DNA of 38,127 nucleotides from Protostelium mycophagum (GCA_002081555.1 MZNV01001893.1:1-38127), one strand, 5' to 3'; positions 1-11,804 are shown, counted from the first letter of the stretch. Program-made: numbers and translations. The notes: generated by a model from the sequence alone, not told the origin.

Positions 1-566
1 TGCCTTACTCACTCTACTATCAACCCCGTCGAGTGCTCGGCGACTTGCATTCAACCCTAAAATAAACAAGAACTCAATTTTTATAATTCCCACTACAATG
101 AAAATCTAAAATGCATTTGGTGTGGACAGTGCACAAGTGCGGACCAACTCCATTCACAGGCTTTTTTTATTCCGCAATCAACAACAGTTGCGCGAAGTTG
201 GAAAAAATGAGCTGTGTATTCCTTGCGGCTGACCCGAACATGCATTGGTGACAACCCCTTTGAGATTGATCAAAGAATAAAAGAGGGCTCCAGTTTGTGG
301 AACAGTGTTGACGAGATTTGTGTACAATTCATCACTATCTATCAAACGGAGAGATGTGGTTTTGGACAATACTTCTGGGGAGCAAACGTAGATGATCTTT
401 TATTTTCTACAATTCCTGATTCTAAAGGAATTTCTTCCACCCGCGTTACTCTGCTACTGCCAAGACGTCCAATACTCTTACCATCCACTAGTTGAACATT
501 CGATTCTTCTGGCATAGACTTGTCTCTTATCTTCATTATAGCGTCTCGGATCAACCCTGTTTCTTT
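1..566. other. Unassigned stretch at window edge
   Basis: The first ~170 bases are AT-rich and show no coding pattern. From about 180 to 554 there are open frames on both strands (minus 342-554 and 178-369, plus 214-495), but none matches a family I recognise. The minus frame beginning near 554 lies just downstream of the stop proposed for the HEXXH protein, so part of it could be that gene's alternative last exon: splicing to the AG next to position 562 would give a short charged tail ending near 478. I cannot decide between 3' UTR, alternative exon and separate gene. Confidence 0.3.
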
Positions 567-2421
567 CTATTTGTGGTTTTCCTTTCTGGTATAGATATTG
601 TTGAGGCGAATCAAATGATATTGGGAGGTTGCTGTAATCTATGCACGATTATGTTACACCTGCCAAATTATGACAACATACCTTGTTGAGGCGAATCAAA
701 TGATATTGGGAGGTTGCTGTAATCTATGCACGATTATGTTACACCTGCCAAATTATGACAACATACCTCCATCTTCAACAACCTGTTTCACAATTTCATA
801 ACTGAAGGGCACATAAAAGGTTGGGTCAGAAGGTCTTCCAACTGAATCATGAACTCTCATCTGCTGTGAGATGTACATCTGGTCAACCTATATTATTCAG
901 CTGATATGTAATATACTTAACCTACAAATGGTGTCTTCTGAGCAAGTACTGGGGCAAGACCTCCTCCAAAAGTATGATATTCCATAAACCAGCCTGATTC
1001 ACCGCGAGTATTAGGGTTGCTATAATATCAGAGTATTTCTCACAATTTTACTCACCCAGGGAATCCAGGTGCGGTATACTTCTCTGGTGTATCATAATCT
1101 TTCTGTGCAATATCCCCAAAACTCTTCTTAAACTCCCACTGGAAGTAAGACCTGAGGTAATGTATGGTCTCATGGTATATGGTGCACGCAAGCTCCAAAA
1201 CAGCGTAATGTATCCTCTCTTCCTTACACTCACCAATTGTTCCAATGAGACACTCCAATAGCTGAGAGAAAACATCAGGATAATATTGTCAACACACTCA
1301 CGGAATAGTGGATGTTGATGAAACTGCGAGATTCGGCGGTGTTCCTGATGTGCTTCCCATGACAAAATGTAGTCTGTGAGTACTCAAAGCGTGGATAGAA
1401 CACTATTATGGGTGGCTTCTTACAGATGGCACGTTTGATCTCTTTGTAAATATCTTCATTGTTTTCCAGCTCTTCTGTATCAGCTAACACTGCTGCCAGG
1501 TGCTTCATCCAAGGTTTCTCTGAGTCTGATATAAGCAAAGAGAAGGCTATCTGAACTGCTCTGTCCACCCATTTCCACACGTAGTCCTGAAGGATCAATT
1601 GTAAAGGTGGCTCACTATGTTCTCCAAGAAGCATGCCGATCGTAACCTGAGCGTTATGAAAAAGTAATGTTTAGACTCTTTGCTACCAGATATCCTGCAA
1701 TACGTCTGGGTTTTGCATCTCCAAGGTCGGTCCGCTGTATCCACTGGTCAAAATGAGCTTCAAGGTATGCAGGTCCATATTGTTCTTTTAGTTGGGCATG
1801 TACAAATTCAATTGTCTGATTATATATCTTCCTCCCTGGATTGTGAATAAGACGCGTGCTGAAGCATAAAAATAGCTCACTCTTATGAAGTGCAGCAGGA
1901 TCAGTATATGTGTTATTCTGTGGTGATATCTCTTTCTGAAACTGCCTGAACCATCCAAACATCCCCCAAAAGCCTGATCGTCTAAGTGTGACTGCAGTCA
2001 ACCAAAACACCCTCAGACTGCCAGCATACAAGCTAGCGCACCGCTATAAAATATAGAGAATAAAAGGGTTGATACTCACTGGTCGAGGGGGCTCCTCGGA
2101 TGGAAGTACCTTCAAAGGTTAAAATTTGCAGATGAAATTTATAACAGTGCCTTTACCAGAGACTATATACGAGCCAGTGAGAGCCTTTGGGCGAACATTG
2201 TTGTTGTCGAGTTGGACCGAATTAATTCCATCATCAATCATGATAATCTGATTGGGATCGAGCTGAAATCGAGCAGCGACCAAGGCGACAATATTAGGAC
2301 CATCAGCTATGTTTGTGATGGTATTGCCGTATGTAAATTGGACCATGATGTCTGTGCCAGTGAGAGGACTGACAAAAACTGTGTTCGATGTAGACGTTTT
2401 GCACCAGAAATAATGGACCAA
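567..2421 (-). CDS. HEXXH-motif putative zinc metalloprotease, multi-exon
   Basis: Joining exons by frame gives a protein with a central HETIH motif (near 1175-1190), the HEXXH zinc-binding signature of zincin peptidases. It is followed by GNPNTRGESGWFMEYHTFGG; the Glu of GESG or of WFMEY is a plausible third ligand, as in gluzincins. The order HEXXH, then GE-x-G---E--xFGG, then a YVP motif resembles uncharacterised proteins I recall from fungi and amoebae, but I cannot name the family. Introns seen include 1276-1310 and one between the HETIH and GESG exons with donor GTGAGT near 1055. The N-terminal part (about 2119-2421) reads like a beta-rich, possibly ubiquitin-like region, and its joins to the next exons are not resolved. 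The 3' end carries a duplicated intron+exon (598-767), so the C-terminus is ambiguous; the simplest stop is 567-569. Protease activity is inferred. Confidence 0.6.
598..767 (-). repeat. Perfect 85-bp tandem duplication (intron+exon unit)
   Basis: Bases 598-682 and 683-767 are identical over 85 bp. On the minus strand each unit is a 50-nt intron (GTATGT at its start, TTACAG at its end) plus a 35-nt exon segment. Because 35 is not a multiple of three, using both copies changes the frame, while splicing the first donor to the last acceptor restores the presumed original reading. Complete identity means the event is very recent or an assembly artefact. Confidence 0.9.
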
Positions 2422-2616
2422 TGCGTGGTAACGAGGATGGCGGCAATTCTACCTGTGACGAGATCTGCAGAGAGGGGTTTGATACTGACGAATTCTTTTC
2501 GCAATATTCTACTCGACTACAACGATCCAAAAATAGAAATTCGTCCTGATTTTTTCGGAATTCCACAAATATAAAAAATTCATTTTTTGTATTTCAACGA
2601 TTATGACCTGGACGTC

Positions 2617-2895
2617 TCAATCCTGTGTTTGTGATCTTGTTTTACCACGGTCAGATCTCAAACCTTTTGAGCTTCTGTCCAACTCTGCTCTTCGACAAGA
2701 CGGACCGAAATCTGAGGGCAATAGATATAAGTTCAAGGTGGATTGGATACCCTCTTTCTCCTGTGTTCTTCTCTTCATTTCTGTTCTGATGGTTTTACCT
2801 TCTTGGAATTGCAAGCCCAAAATTTCGTGCACATTATAAAACATTGTGTCCTTTTCATCATGCGCAAGAGATGGGTGATCTCTCATGTACGTCAT
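2617..2895 (-). CDS. Unrecognised small hydrophilic protein (92 aa)
   Basis: A single open frame of 92 codons with an ATG, rich in Lys, Arg, Glu and Asp and poor in long hydrophobic runs, which is more protein-like than the opposite-strand frame at 2603-2839. There is no recognisable domain. It lies between the 5' end of the HEXXH gene and the 3' end of RPAIN, all on the minus strand. It may be a real small gene, part of a 5' exon of the HEXXH gene, or chance. Confidence 0.3.
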   Translation of the reverse strand: MTYMRDHPSLAHDEKDTMFYNVHEILGLQFQEGKTIRTEMKRRTQEKEGIQSTLNLYLLPSDFGPSCRRAELDRSSKGLRSDRGKTRSQTQD

Positions 2896-3066
2896 TTATT
2901 GACGACTTGATTCAGAAACTCGTTTATAATTCATTAGATAACAATGTCCAAAAAGCTACAAGTCGAGCAGATAGCACATAATGTTGGCGATCCAAAATCA
3001 TTTCTCAATTGAAACGTCATCTCCGAGTGGCATTGCGCGCTGCGAACATTAGCACATGAACACATG

Positions 3067-3886
3067 TCAACACGCGAGGAACCCTCTTATTTCTGCAGGA
3101 GGTTTAACTCTGCATTGGCTGCGGCTCTGCCAATTGTTGATTGAAAGTGTGCAGCCATGTGGACATGTGGGTCTGAGGTGCGGCAAAGCCACAGAATAAA
3201 TTTTAAAATTAAATGGAGAGAAAATGTAATTGACATCATGCACAGAGGCTCATGCAGCGTGTACAGACACAAACGCAAAGTTTAAAAGGGATAGTGTGAA
3301 GGACTAACCCATGCGTTGCCCATACGGCTTCTACTTGGCTCTTAAAGAAGGCGATGCTGATACCATCTTGGCCTCCATCGATTCGCATGCCACAACCGCA
3401 GAAAATGACACCTCTGTTCTGATGGATCATATCTTTACGACAACAAGGACAAATCATGCTGACTGTCCATGTCAGAGGACTCAAAGGATCATTTTTTACC
3501 TGTTTGTGTTGTTGTAGCTTGATCTATGAGATACTGGTCCTCTTGTTGATATCGTTGATATTCTTGGATTATGGCATTCTCTATAACCATTATTTTCATC
3601 AAACTGAGGTTCAACCACCTTCTGCTTGGAGGTCCGCGAGCAGTTGTTGTTCTAGATAGCGAATGAGGTCATCATCTCCTCCCTCTTCGTTGACTATCTG
3701 ACGAATTGAATCTCTCATTTCGCCCATCACTGACGAAACATCCATCGCAGAAAAAGAGGCTCTCTGCCGCAGAGATTGTATGAGTCTGTGCTTATCATTA
3801 TTGGCCTTTTTAAGGCATTCTGATCTGACTCTTTCTCTCTTATCGCTTGCTGAAGGAAGTGATTTTATAGATGCTCTTTGTGCCAT
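3067..3886 (-). CDS. RPA-interacting protein (RPAIN/RIP family), four exons
   Basis: Exons are 3886-3619, 3580-3500, 3462-3309 and 3172-3067, with phases that agree throughout and give about 202 residues, close to the ~220 of animal RPAIN. The basic N-terminal helix (residues ~15-45) fits the importin/RPA-binding N-domain, the acidic middle ends each helix in Glu-rich turns, and the C-terminal part carries the zinc-finger pattern CPCC...CGCG followed by a His/Cys pair (HGPTC). RPAIN carries replication protein A into the nucleus. The last Cys pair expected in the finger is incomplete: the frame ends GFLAC-stop, so the terminal exon may be slightly different or the finger shortened. The start ATG at 3886 opens the basic helix. 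It faces the Mei2 gene across a 1.27-kb spacer. Confidence 0.78.
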
Positions 3887-5155
3887 GGTTTGAGTTTACG
3901 CTCGCGCCAACAAACACGAAATTCTACAACCGAAGAATTTTTATTTTTCAATCATTATTAATTGTAACCACAAAATTATTTGGAAAATAAACTTATTTGA
4001 GGTGGTCAAAATTGGTTGGCAACTATCATGTTGAGATGGCCACATATTTTCAATTTTATTCATGAGTTCGATTTTGATTGCAGGTTTGTTGAATATTATT
4101 AATACATCGCTCGCGGCGTCGAACACATCGATTACCGAGGATATTTATTATGCATTGTGAGAAGACTGGCCAAACTCTGCGGTAATGCCGCATTATTAAT
4201 AATAAATTTAAATTAAGAACACACCAGTCAGTTCGTCGAACCGGTCAACTCTAAAAAAGTCAACAAAAAATCCTGTGCTGACCGTGCGAACAAATTTATA
4301 GATTAGGAGGTCCCACCCACTCTCAGCTGTACAAATGTACAAGTTAATGAGGGGTGTAGATGAGTAGCAAGGCCCTGACCGCCCTCTGGTGTTTGTTCCT
4401 GTGAAATTTTATGATGTCAGCTGTGGCCTCGGGGGTCTTCCAAAGGAAGTTCCAAGCCCACACACTACCAAGGGGCTGGTTCTGAGATTTCGTTGGTTCT
4501 TGCTTCTACAATCTACACCTTACGTCAATTATTGGCTTCTGTTATTCCGAAAATGCCAGAAATGTTCCGGCAAATAATTTTTCTTGGCCTCTCCAGTGTC
4601 TTCCAATCGAATCTGACATGAAAGGCCCGAAAATAGCTTCTGCTTTGGCTGTCTACAACGGTACACAGCTGCGCTTGTCTGTTGTTCTGACTCTTTGGGC
4701 TTCGGCTTGTGTTGGTGGTGATGAGAGAAGTCAGTACTTTAAATGAAACAAAATAAGAGATTTGAAACCCGACTTTGAGACCGACATGAACGTCATCCTC
4801 TGCTTTCGCCCTCTAAAGTTTTCCAAAGACGAATCACACAGCGCTCATTTTAGAGTGGGTATATGTCTCATCGAGCTAAAGAGGAGAAATGAGCACCTCA
4901 GAGTGGTGTTGGCGGGGTAGTTGGTGAACACTTTGTCTCCATAGCGGCGCAAAGTTCTTCCGTCATGGAGCAGGCGGAGATTTCGTAACCTCTCGGCACC
5001 AGAAAGCCAGCGGACGCTCAAAGGCATCAGATCATCAGATTTGACCACAAAGAGTCTGACTTCACTACTTTCTGGGGAATACAGATTCAAATTTTGCATC
5101 TTGATACGACAGCGATTCGTTTGAAGAAACATAGTAGGTGTTGAGACACATTATT
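3887..5155. other. Intergenic spacer between divergent RPAIN and Mei2 genes
   Basis: AT-rich 1.27-kb spacer between two divergent start codons, so it should hold both promoters and 5' UTRs. It contains one copy of the dispersed hairpin (TGCGGTAATGCCGCA at 4178-4192). Short frames on either strand (3941-4126, 4389-4577, 4845-5132) lack recognisable domains; a 5' non-coding exon of the Mei2 gene could lie here. Confidence 0.5.
4178..4192. repeat. Dispersed TGCGG-loop-CCGCA hairpin, spacer copy
   Basis: TGCGGTAATGCCGCA, a near-perfect variant of the 15-nt hairpin TGCGGCTTTGCCGCA that recurs across the window. Confidence 0.5.
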
Positions 5156-8100
5156 ATGTCTGTAGTGCCTCCAGCAAGGTCAGCCTTATTATTCTTGTTG
5201 AGATCTCAATTGATTCCGCTCTCTTCCATTCGTGATCTGAAATTAAAAATGTAGAACGGACACACCCACCATCGTAGAGACACAGCTGTCTCCCGAAGCC
5301 CCACAATGGTCGCCGCGTGAGAAGCCAAGATCTTCGGGAGCAGGTGGACACCTTCATTCTTCCCTCAAAGTCTTTGTCTAATCTTACAAACTGCGAAAGA
5401 ATTCTCATTCAGGTCTATCCATTTTTAATGATATAGTTTCCTCCTTGGCAGCTCCCTCTTCAGGACAACGCGATCTCAGACCGGCTTACCAGATCATCTC
5501 ACCACGTGGTTCTCAACCCTCTAACAACGGTAATTCCGTTTTCGATTGATAATAATACATACACCATATTTTTTACTAACCATTCTAGACTCACGAAAAT
5601 TTGGACCTCATGGAACGCTTTCACCACAGACAGAGGCAATGATTAAAAGTCAAAGGACACAGAGATTATCACCCGCGGCTATAGGCCTCGCTTATGGCAA
5701 CGGAACAGAGTTTTCTACCTCCATGTGGGGTGGCGTCGAAGCGGTAATTAGACTTCATTTTTCTGATCCATCATCTTACCAAATGTAGCTGTTGAAACCG
5801 GACAAAAAACCTTCCCTCATGGTGCACAGAAGTTTTTCCAGCGAGAGCACCACACAATATAATCTTTTCGGGGAGAGCCACCCTTTCAACGAAGTATTCA
5901 ACAACTCTCCTCCTCCCACCCGTGAATGTGAGTGAAATTTCACCTAGTTTTGAAATTTGGAAATCTGGTGTCTAATGTTGGGGCTTGCCGATGACGGTGT
6001 GATCATATAACTGTAGCGGAGCTTCAGTAACGAAAAGAATGTCACCAATACATTAAGAATCACGGAAAATCGCTTTTTGTAACGCTTTTTCTGCGGTAAA
6101 GCCGCACCGAAATAGCCACACAGTTATAGAATGTGTGTTGATAGAGCAAAGCGAGGTCCAGATCCGGTTCAGGATCCACTTATATGGAGAGGGAACGCTC
6201 TGGGTCCATCAGTTATGAGACGAGGTAGAGTTGTAGATCGAATTGTAAAGATTCCTATTGTGCAGAAGACAAAACAGTCTCTCAAGAGACCCCTCTGAAG
6301 AAGCCGCGATGGATTTCCAAAGAATAAAAATCGGTTTCACGGCGGTAAACACTGCGGCAGAGCCGCAGCCCAAACCCATTTAGGCCAAAAAAAGAACATT
6401 CGACATGACGTCATCATCTACAACAGAAAATTGACATTGTGCAGAGAAGTCAGATCCGCTTCCGTCGCTGAGCTCGGCAGAGACAGGTAAACCATCACGT
6501 GAAGATCTTCGTCAACTGACGCGACGACAGATCTAACTCGAACGTGAGTTTTGAGACGAGATCTGGCAGGAGTGGATCTACAACCAGTTTTGACGCAGAC
6601 GGGGAACACGACCCCTACGAATACAGCAGGAGCTTGAGGACTCCAGAAATGGGTACGAAATTTCGTGGAAATTATTTCTGAGTCTCATAGGAATGAGACA
6701 CGTGTCCATTGGGGACCAGACGGATATGTTTGAATACGATAACTACAACGATGACACTTCCAGTTACGATTCTTATAAGACTGATGGTGATATTTTTATT
6801 TTATTTTCACATCCGATTTTTTAATTGAAAGTTCTCGCGGTATCATTTTGAAAGAATGAATGACTACAATGTTGTAGATACTGATTTTTATTCTAGGAAC
6901 AGAGGGAACGGACGCGGCGAATTATTACGGGGAGCACCCTAATGGTGAACACCCCAGCAGGACACTTTTTGTGAGGAATATCAACAGCAACGTTGAAGAT
7001 GATGAGTTGACCGCCCTCTTTGAGGTTAGTTGAATTCGAATGGTCGCCCATCAAAGGAACTCGCGGCTCTGCCGTGTGTTTCTTAATGCAATATTGGACT
7101 GCGTGTCTACCGTGATGTTGTCTTTCTGAGTGACATTAGGTGCACGGGCCCATTCGAAGCATGTATTCACAGTGCAAACACAGAGGTTTCGTCATGATAT
7201 CATATTACGACATCCGCCACGCCAAAAATGCCATGAGGTCATACCCTCCATCTTCCCCATTTTCTGACTCCCGTTGTAGATTCTTGCAAGGCAAAATTTT
7301 GCGCAGGAGAAAATTAGATATCCATTATTCCATTCCCAAAGAAAATCCTTCTGAGAAAGATCAAAACCAAGGAACACTCGTCATTTTCAACTTGGACCCA
7401 AACACCAGCAACGAAGAACTGAAAAATATTTTCGGCCCACACGGGGAGATCAAAGAGGTCAGAAAATGTCATTTTGACGTCATCTGACAGTCGCAGATTC
7501 GCGAAACGCCCAACAAAAAGCACCATAAATTCATCGAGTTCTTTGATGTCAGGGACGCAGAGAAGGCGATGAGAATGTTGAACAAATCCGAAGTAAAAGG
7601 GAAGAAGATAAAAATAGAACCTTCCCGCCCCGGGGGTGCAAGGCGGGGAACCCTGGACAATTCTGCGGATGACGACCCTTCTTCTTATACTTACAACAGT
7701 TACTCTGACACGAGTGACACTTCAGACCTCGAGGCAAACGTCTTGGGAAGTGAGTGAAATCTCACGGGAAATTCAAAATTGATTCGTTGTAGATGGGTTA
7801 TTTTCACATTTTTCTCCGAGTTTGGACAGGAATAGCGGACCCACTGCGGCTTATGCTTCGATGCCACCCGCCGTCCCCTCCCCCCTCTCCTCCCCTTTTA
7901 TCCCCGCATCTATCACGGTAAGGACTCGTTGTAGAACAGTAGACTTTGAGACCTTTCCTTTTTTCGTGAAATTTCTTGTGGAGAAGCGTTGTAGTGCGTC
8001 GATTGAATTTTTTAGGCGGGAGACAGGAGGAGGTCGGGAAGTAACCCCCCAGTAATGGAGAGAACCCCACTCAACGTCGCCGTAACGGCACAACCATTTG

Positions 8101-9141
8101 TGCCAAGCCTGGTCATGGCACAAGGTCAGTCACTCAGACTCGAAATTTTGCTGAGATTTCACAGCGCCCCTCAGCCCTCTATCTATCAGACCACGCAGCA
8201 ACAGTGGAAGCTTGCCGTTACAAAGACCACCCTCTGGGGACGGGAGGACCCTCTGGGCCTCCCCCGACTCGGTGCCCGTCCCTTCTAATAATAGAACAGG
8301 ACCCCCCATCCCCAATTTTGCGAGGACGATTGGAAGCAGTTATCTGAGCTTCTCATCACCCGCTCTCAACACGGCTGAAATCATGGGAAAAGGGTGAGTC
8401 TCTCACTTGTCATGGACTTTCTCTGGTTTTCCCGCAAATTTTCCGGGTTGGTTTGTGGCGGAATTTCACTGAAATTTCGCAGAATGGAACCACCCAAGGG
8501 GATGGAGAAAGCCATCCCAGGGAGGATGCGTGCAGAGTCTTTAGAGGATCGTTCGAAGTACACACTCAACTTGGTGCGCGTTAAAAATGGGGAGGACACC
8601 AGGACCACATTGATGATCAGAAATATACCCAACAAGTACACACAGAAGATGCTGCTGCAAACTGTGGACGAACACCACAAGGGCTGTTATGATTTCTTCT
8701 ATCTACCCATCGATTTCAAGGTTTGAAATCAAATTTTGGCGGGAAAATAATGGATACAGAACAAATGCAATGTGGGATATGCCTTCATCAATTTTACTTC
8801 GCCTATGCATATCATACCCTTCTACAGTGAAATCAACAAAAAAAAATGGGAGAAATTCAACAGCGAAAAGGTATATTGTACCGATCTGAAACCTGCGAGT
8901 CTGACCTTCGCAGGTCTGCGAATTAACTTACGCGAGAATTCAAGGAAAAGTCGCGCTCATCGCTCATTTTCAGAATTCCAGTTTGATGTGTGAAGACAAA
9001 AAATGTCGACCCATCATATTCCATTCTGGCGAGCAGGAACCTTTTCCCCTGGGAAATACCATCAAAAAGAGATCTCCCAGCATAGAAGAGTACGACATTC
9101 TTTACGCTTTTTCTTTGACATTCTTTACGCCTTTTCTTTGA
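5156..9141 (+). CDS. Mei2-like RNA-binding protein, three RRMs, many exons
   Basis: The start ATG at 5156 opens a 23-nt exon that splices in phase to 5255-5343, 5413-5529, 5589-5743 and 5789-5927, all Ser/Pro-rich. Exons between about 6150 and 6790 are also Ser/Arg- and Asp-rich, but two joins there are unsure. RRM1 starts at 6897 (RTLFVRNI, then [15 protein letters not shown]) and RRM2 follows ([11 protein letters not shown]... [15 protein letters not shown]), ending in the Mei2 signature [10 protein letters not shown]. The C-terminal Mei2 RRM begins near 8620 ([12 protein letters not shown], then [41 protein letters not shown]) and finishes with RCRPI-like [10 protein letters not shown]. 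These blocks match plant and fission-yeast Mei2 in order and spacing. Family members bind RNA and in fission yeast drive meiosis; the role here is unknown. The last residues before the stop at 9139-9141 are encoded by a 23-bp tandem repeat. Confidence 0.93.
6353..6367. repeat. Dispersed hairpin copy
   Basis: TGCGGCAGAGCCGCA, six-base stem with a three-base loop, in the 5' half of the Mei2 gene. A variant copy (TGCGGTAAAGCCGCA) lies at 6092-6106 in the same gene. Confidence 0.55.
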
Positions 9142-9154
9142 CATTCTTTACGCC
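9094..9154 (+). repeat. 23-bp tandem repeat spanning the Mei2 stop codon
   Basis: About 2.7 copies of a 23-bp unit that begins GACATTCTTTACGC, with a single base difference between the first two units. The unit length is not a multiple of three, so each copy is read in a different frame and the Mei2 stop (9139-9141) falls inside the second unit. Confidence 0.85.
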
Positions 9155-9527
9155 TTACGACATTTATTTTGGAGAAAATGTTTGTCGGCAGAAAAAATTC
9201 GCTTGAACGAGCACATTCCTGCGATTTCTAATTTACTCAGGGATGAGGACGCGAGCGCCAGGGACGCTTGAAGAACCCCACACTGGCTGTATTTTGTATT
9301 TTTTCTCTCTGTACAGAAAGAGCTCAAGAATAACAAGTGTTCATCCCTCTGGGGTGGGCGAGGATAAAATGATTTTTACTTGTCCTTATTATTCATGATG
9401 TTCTGTGTGTCTGTCTGAAATAAGAATGGAAGGAAGGATAAAGACAATGAAGAAAAAGCTCATCGGTTTTGCTTTTGTCCAAATGAAGAGATGATACAGT
9501 TGATGTTGGCATTTATAAAGCACAAAT

Positions 9528-10119
9528 TTAGAGCAAAGCGGCGATGAAGGCGATGAGAACAAAGGCGGCACCGAAAACGCTGGCAGAGCTGGGGAAGGGA
9601 GCGCCGTTTCCGGGGGTGTTCTTCTGGTAGAAGGAAGCTCCAGAAGAGTTGAGAGCGAGACATCCTGAGGTTGAGGAAGAGGTATTGTAGAAGACTAAAC
9701 CTTGGAAGGGGCTTCCTGAAATGGTCAGTTTGATGAACTTCAAAGAGGGATGACGCACCGCTGCATCCGTTGTTTCCGTAGTAGCTAGTGACGAGGTCGC
9801 CTGCGCCTGTTGCTGGGCTGAAGGAGTTCTGGATGAATCCCTTGGTGGATCCTCCTGCGGTGGTGCAGCTGCTGTAGGAGACGGCAGTAGTTCCGCTCGA
9901 GCCAGAGCAGGAAGAGGATGAGGGATAGGAGACTACAGACAAGTCGTTTCCGTTGGCGACATAGCGAGCAGAAGTGGAGCCACTTGAGATGCAAGCGCCA
10001 ATGCCGATGGCGACAGCTGATAGCGGGGATCCAGAGCAATCAGTTGTTGGGTAGGTGTAAGTGACGTAGGCAGCAGCAGAGGCGGAGGCTACGAAAGCGA
10101 GGAGAAGGAGTGACTTCAT
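9528..10119 (-). CDS. Small secreted, probably GPI-anchored Ser/Cys-rich protein
   Basis: Two exons (10119-9759 and 9715-9528) join in phase 1 across a 43-nt GT-AG intron. The N-terminus is a clear signal peptide (MKSLLLLAFVASASAAA). The body has repeated Cys in Gly/Ser-rich surroundings (TDCSGS, SSCSGSSG, NGCSG, SGCLAL). The C-terminus is a small-residue stretch followed by a hydrophobic tail ending in FIAALL and stop, the layout of a GPI-anchor signal. It should therefore sit on the cell surface or be secreted. It has no named domain; many such proteins occur in amoebae and fungi. It is convergent with the Mei2 gene, ~390 bp away. Confidence 0.82.
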
Positions 10120-10881
10120 TTTTGCTTTTGAAAATGAGGTGTTGGTCGAGCTGAGCTTGTCTACGTCGACATTTGGTTGTGTTTGTTTTTCTTGCGCAAG
10201 GGACTCAAATTGCGCAAATAATAGGGAAGTTACCGCGTGATGAACACGATCTTAACGTGGTCTTGGTGCCTTGGGGATGTCAACCAGATGAGCGTTGTCC
10301 GTTTTTCAGCCGAATTCGACAGAAAAAGTACACTTCCAGAGCAGACACAGATCTGGAAAATTAAGGTGTCCCCCAAGTCTTATTCGCAGGTTTAAGGGCG
10401 GTGACGAAGCAAACAGTACCACAGAGCTCCCGATGAGGCAACAGCGTCTATGTTTGTGGATTCCACGCGATCAACAAAGAATTCGCAATACCTAAAAGCT
10501 TAATGAGAGCCTAATAGTTTGATGTACCCTGCTTGGCATACAATACAGAGGAGCGTCTCCTTCTATTTAGATATCGACAAGGATGTTTGGTTCGAAAGCA
10601 GAAGAGTGTGCTTGGCTCAAGTCTTGCTTCATTACCAATGATGAGGTCTCAGTAACTCACAGTTGACAACTGCATACTGGGAGGATCAAGCCGTGCCAGT
10701 CAGTGTGCTACAGGTACATTTTCTGCCACATGCAAAACTTTCATCTGACTCTTTTATCAACTCGAAAAATGCTTTGAACCACACCGAAAATTTTCATTTT
10801 ATGTGCAATCTGTCACCAAACACAATCGCAGCCCAGCAAAATATTCACAAAATAGGATCAATCTGAAATTTAAATAGAAAT
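10120..10881. other. Intergenic, nothing assigned
   Basis: About 760 bp between the start of the secreted-protein gene and the stop of the Lys-rich gene. Short frames on the plus strand (10173-10364, 10295-10495, 10663-10866) show no domain or protein-like composition. It should contain the promoter of the secreted-protein gene. Confidence 0.5.
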
Positions 10882-11590
10882 CTATGTTCTCTTCTTTGTT
10901 GTTCTCTTTGCTGGCTTTCTCGTGGTCCGTTTGGGTTTTTTTTTCACCGGTGTGGGGTCCTCTTCCTGTGATTCAACCTCGGATTCCTCGTCTTTATCTG
11001 GTGTCTTTTCTGGAGTTTTTTCTGGCGTCTGCTGCTTTGTTTTTTTAAGAGTACGTTTGATCGGTGTGATGTCCTCTTTGGTCTCCTCTTCTTCGGCTTC
11101 TGATGAAGATGGTGATTTTCGAATGGGGCTATTTCCATTCTTTGTATTCTTTCTTCCGTTGGGTTTCACTTTTTCAGGGGAGCTCTCCGGATCGTGAGAT
11201 GCTGGGGCCTCTGGCTCTGCTACTTGTTGAATGATGTATATGACTTGTTCCTCTTCAAGTTCTAAATGCTTCTCGAGACTCTGATTGATGATGGTGCGAA
11301 TCTCTATGTCATGCTTGTTTAACACGCTAGATTCGATATACATCTGAACAATGGCGACGTGTGCCTCACCATCCACATTATGATCTGTTGATGCAACCAA
11401 CGCTAATTACATTAGATTAAGAGAAAGGTCGTATCTTACTTGTGTCTACTGTGATTATAAAATGTGGTGTGTTCTCTTTCTTGCCATTTTCTGATAATAA
11501 AAGAAGGCTATCACGGATGTCGAATAGGATCGTCTTTGTCTTTTTGATCTTCTGAGGTTCTGGAAGGAGGATCTTGATGAGAGAAGGCAT
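10882..11590 (-). CDS. Lys/Glu-rich protein with TPEK repeats, unknown function
   Basis: Exon 1 is 11590-11440 (ATG, phase 1 end) and exon 2 is 11402-10882. The first ~100 residues look globular (LFDIRDSLLLLSENGKK, then DGEAHVAIVQMYIESS). The rest is a disordered, highly charged tail with TPEK/TPDK repeats, SP phospho-like sites and a basic end (KKKPKRTTRKPAKRTTKK), typical of nuclear or chromatin-associated proteins. I do not recognise the globular part. The stop lies in a Lys/Arg run that would also act as a nuclear localisation signal. The second acceptor is either 11403 or a later AG in the same frame. Confidence 0.7.
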
Positions 11591-11804
11591 CACGATGCAA
11601 CCGGTTGAGACTTGAAAAATTTCCGTTTTTGATTTTTTGCCGCCTTTTTTTTGGAACTTCTAACTGTTTTTTTTCTCGGTATCATACCGCGACAGCTCAT
11701 GGTAACTGCCGAAACCCATCTGAACAAAGATTATTCAAACATTTATTCAAAAAGGACAGCCTCCAAAGACATACAAATCGTGCAAAAACACGAAAAATAC
11801 ACAG

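Noticed and set aside
5154-5408. Minus-strand 84-codon frame with an apparent GT-AG intron
   Set aside because: It overlaps plus-strand exons 5156-5178 and 5255-5343, which join in phase to the Mei2 chain and have a proper start; the minus frame is a shadow.
10922-11197. Plus-strand 91-codon Ser/Phe/Val-rich frame
   Set aside because: It is the antisense of the Lys/Glu-rich tail of the minus-strand gene, which explains its odd composition.
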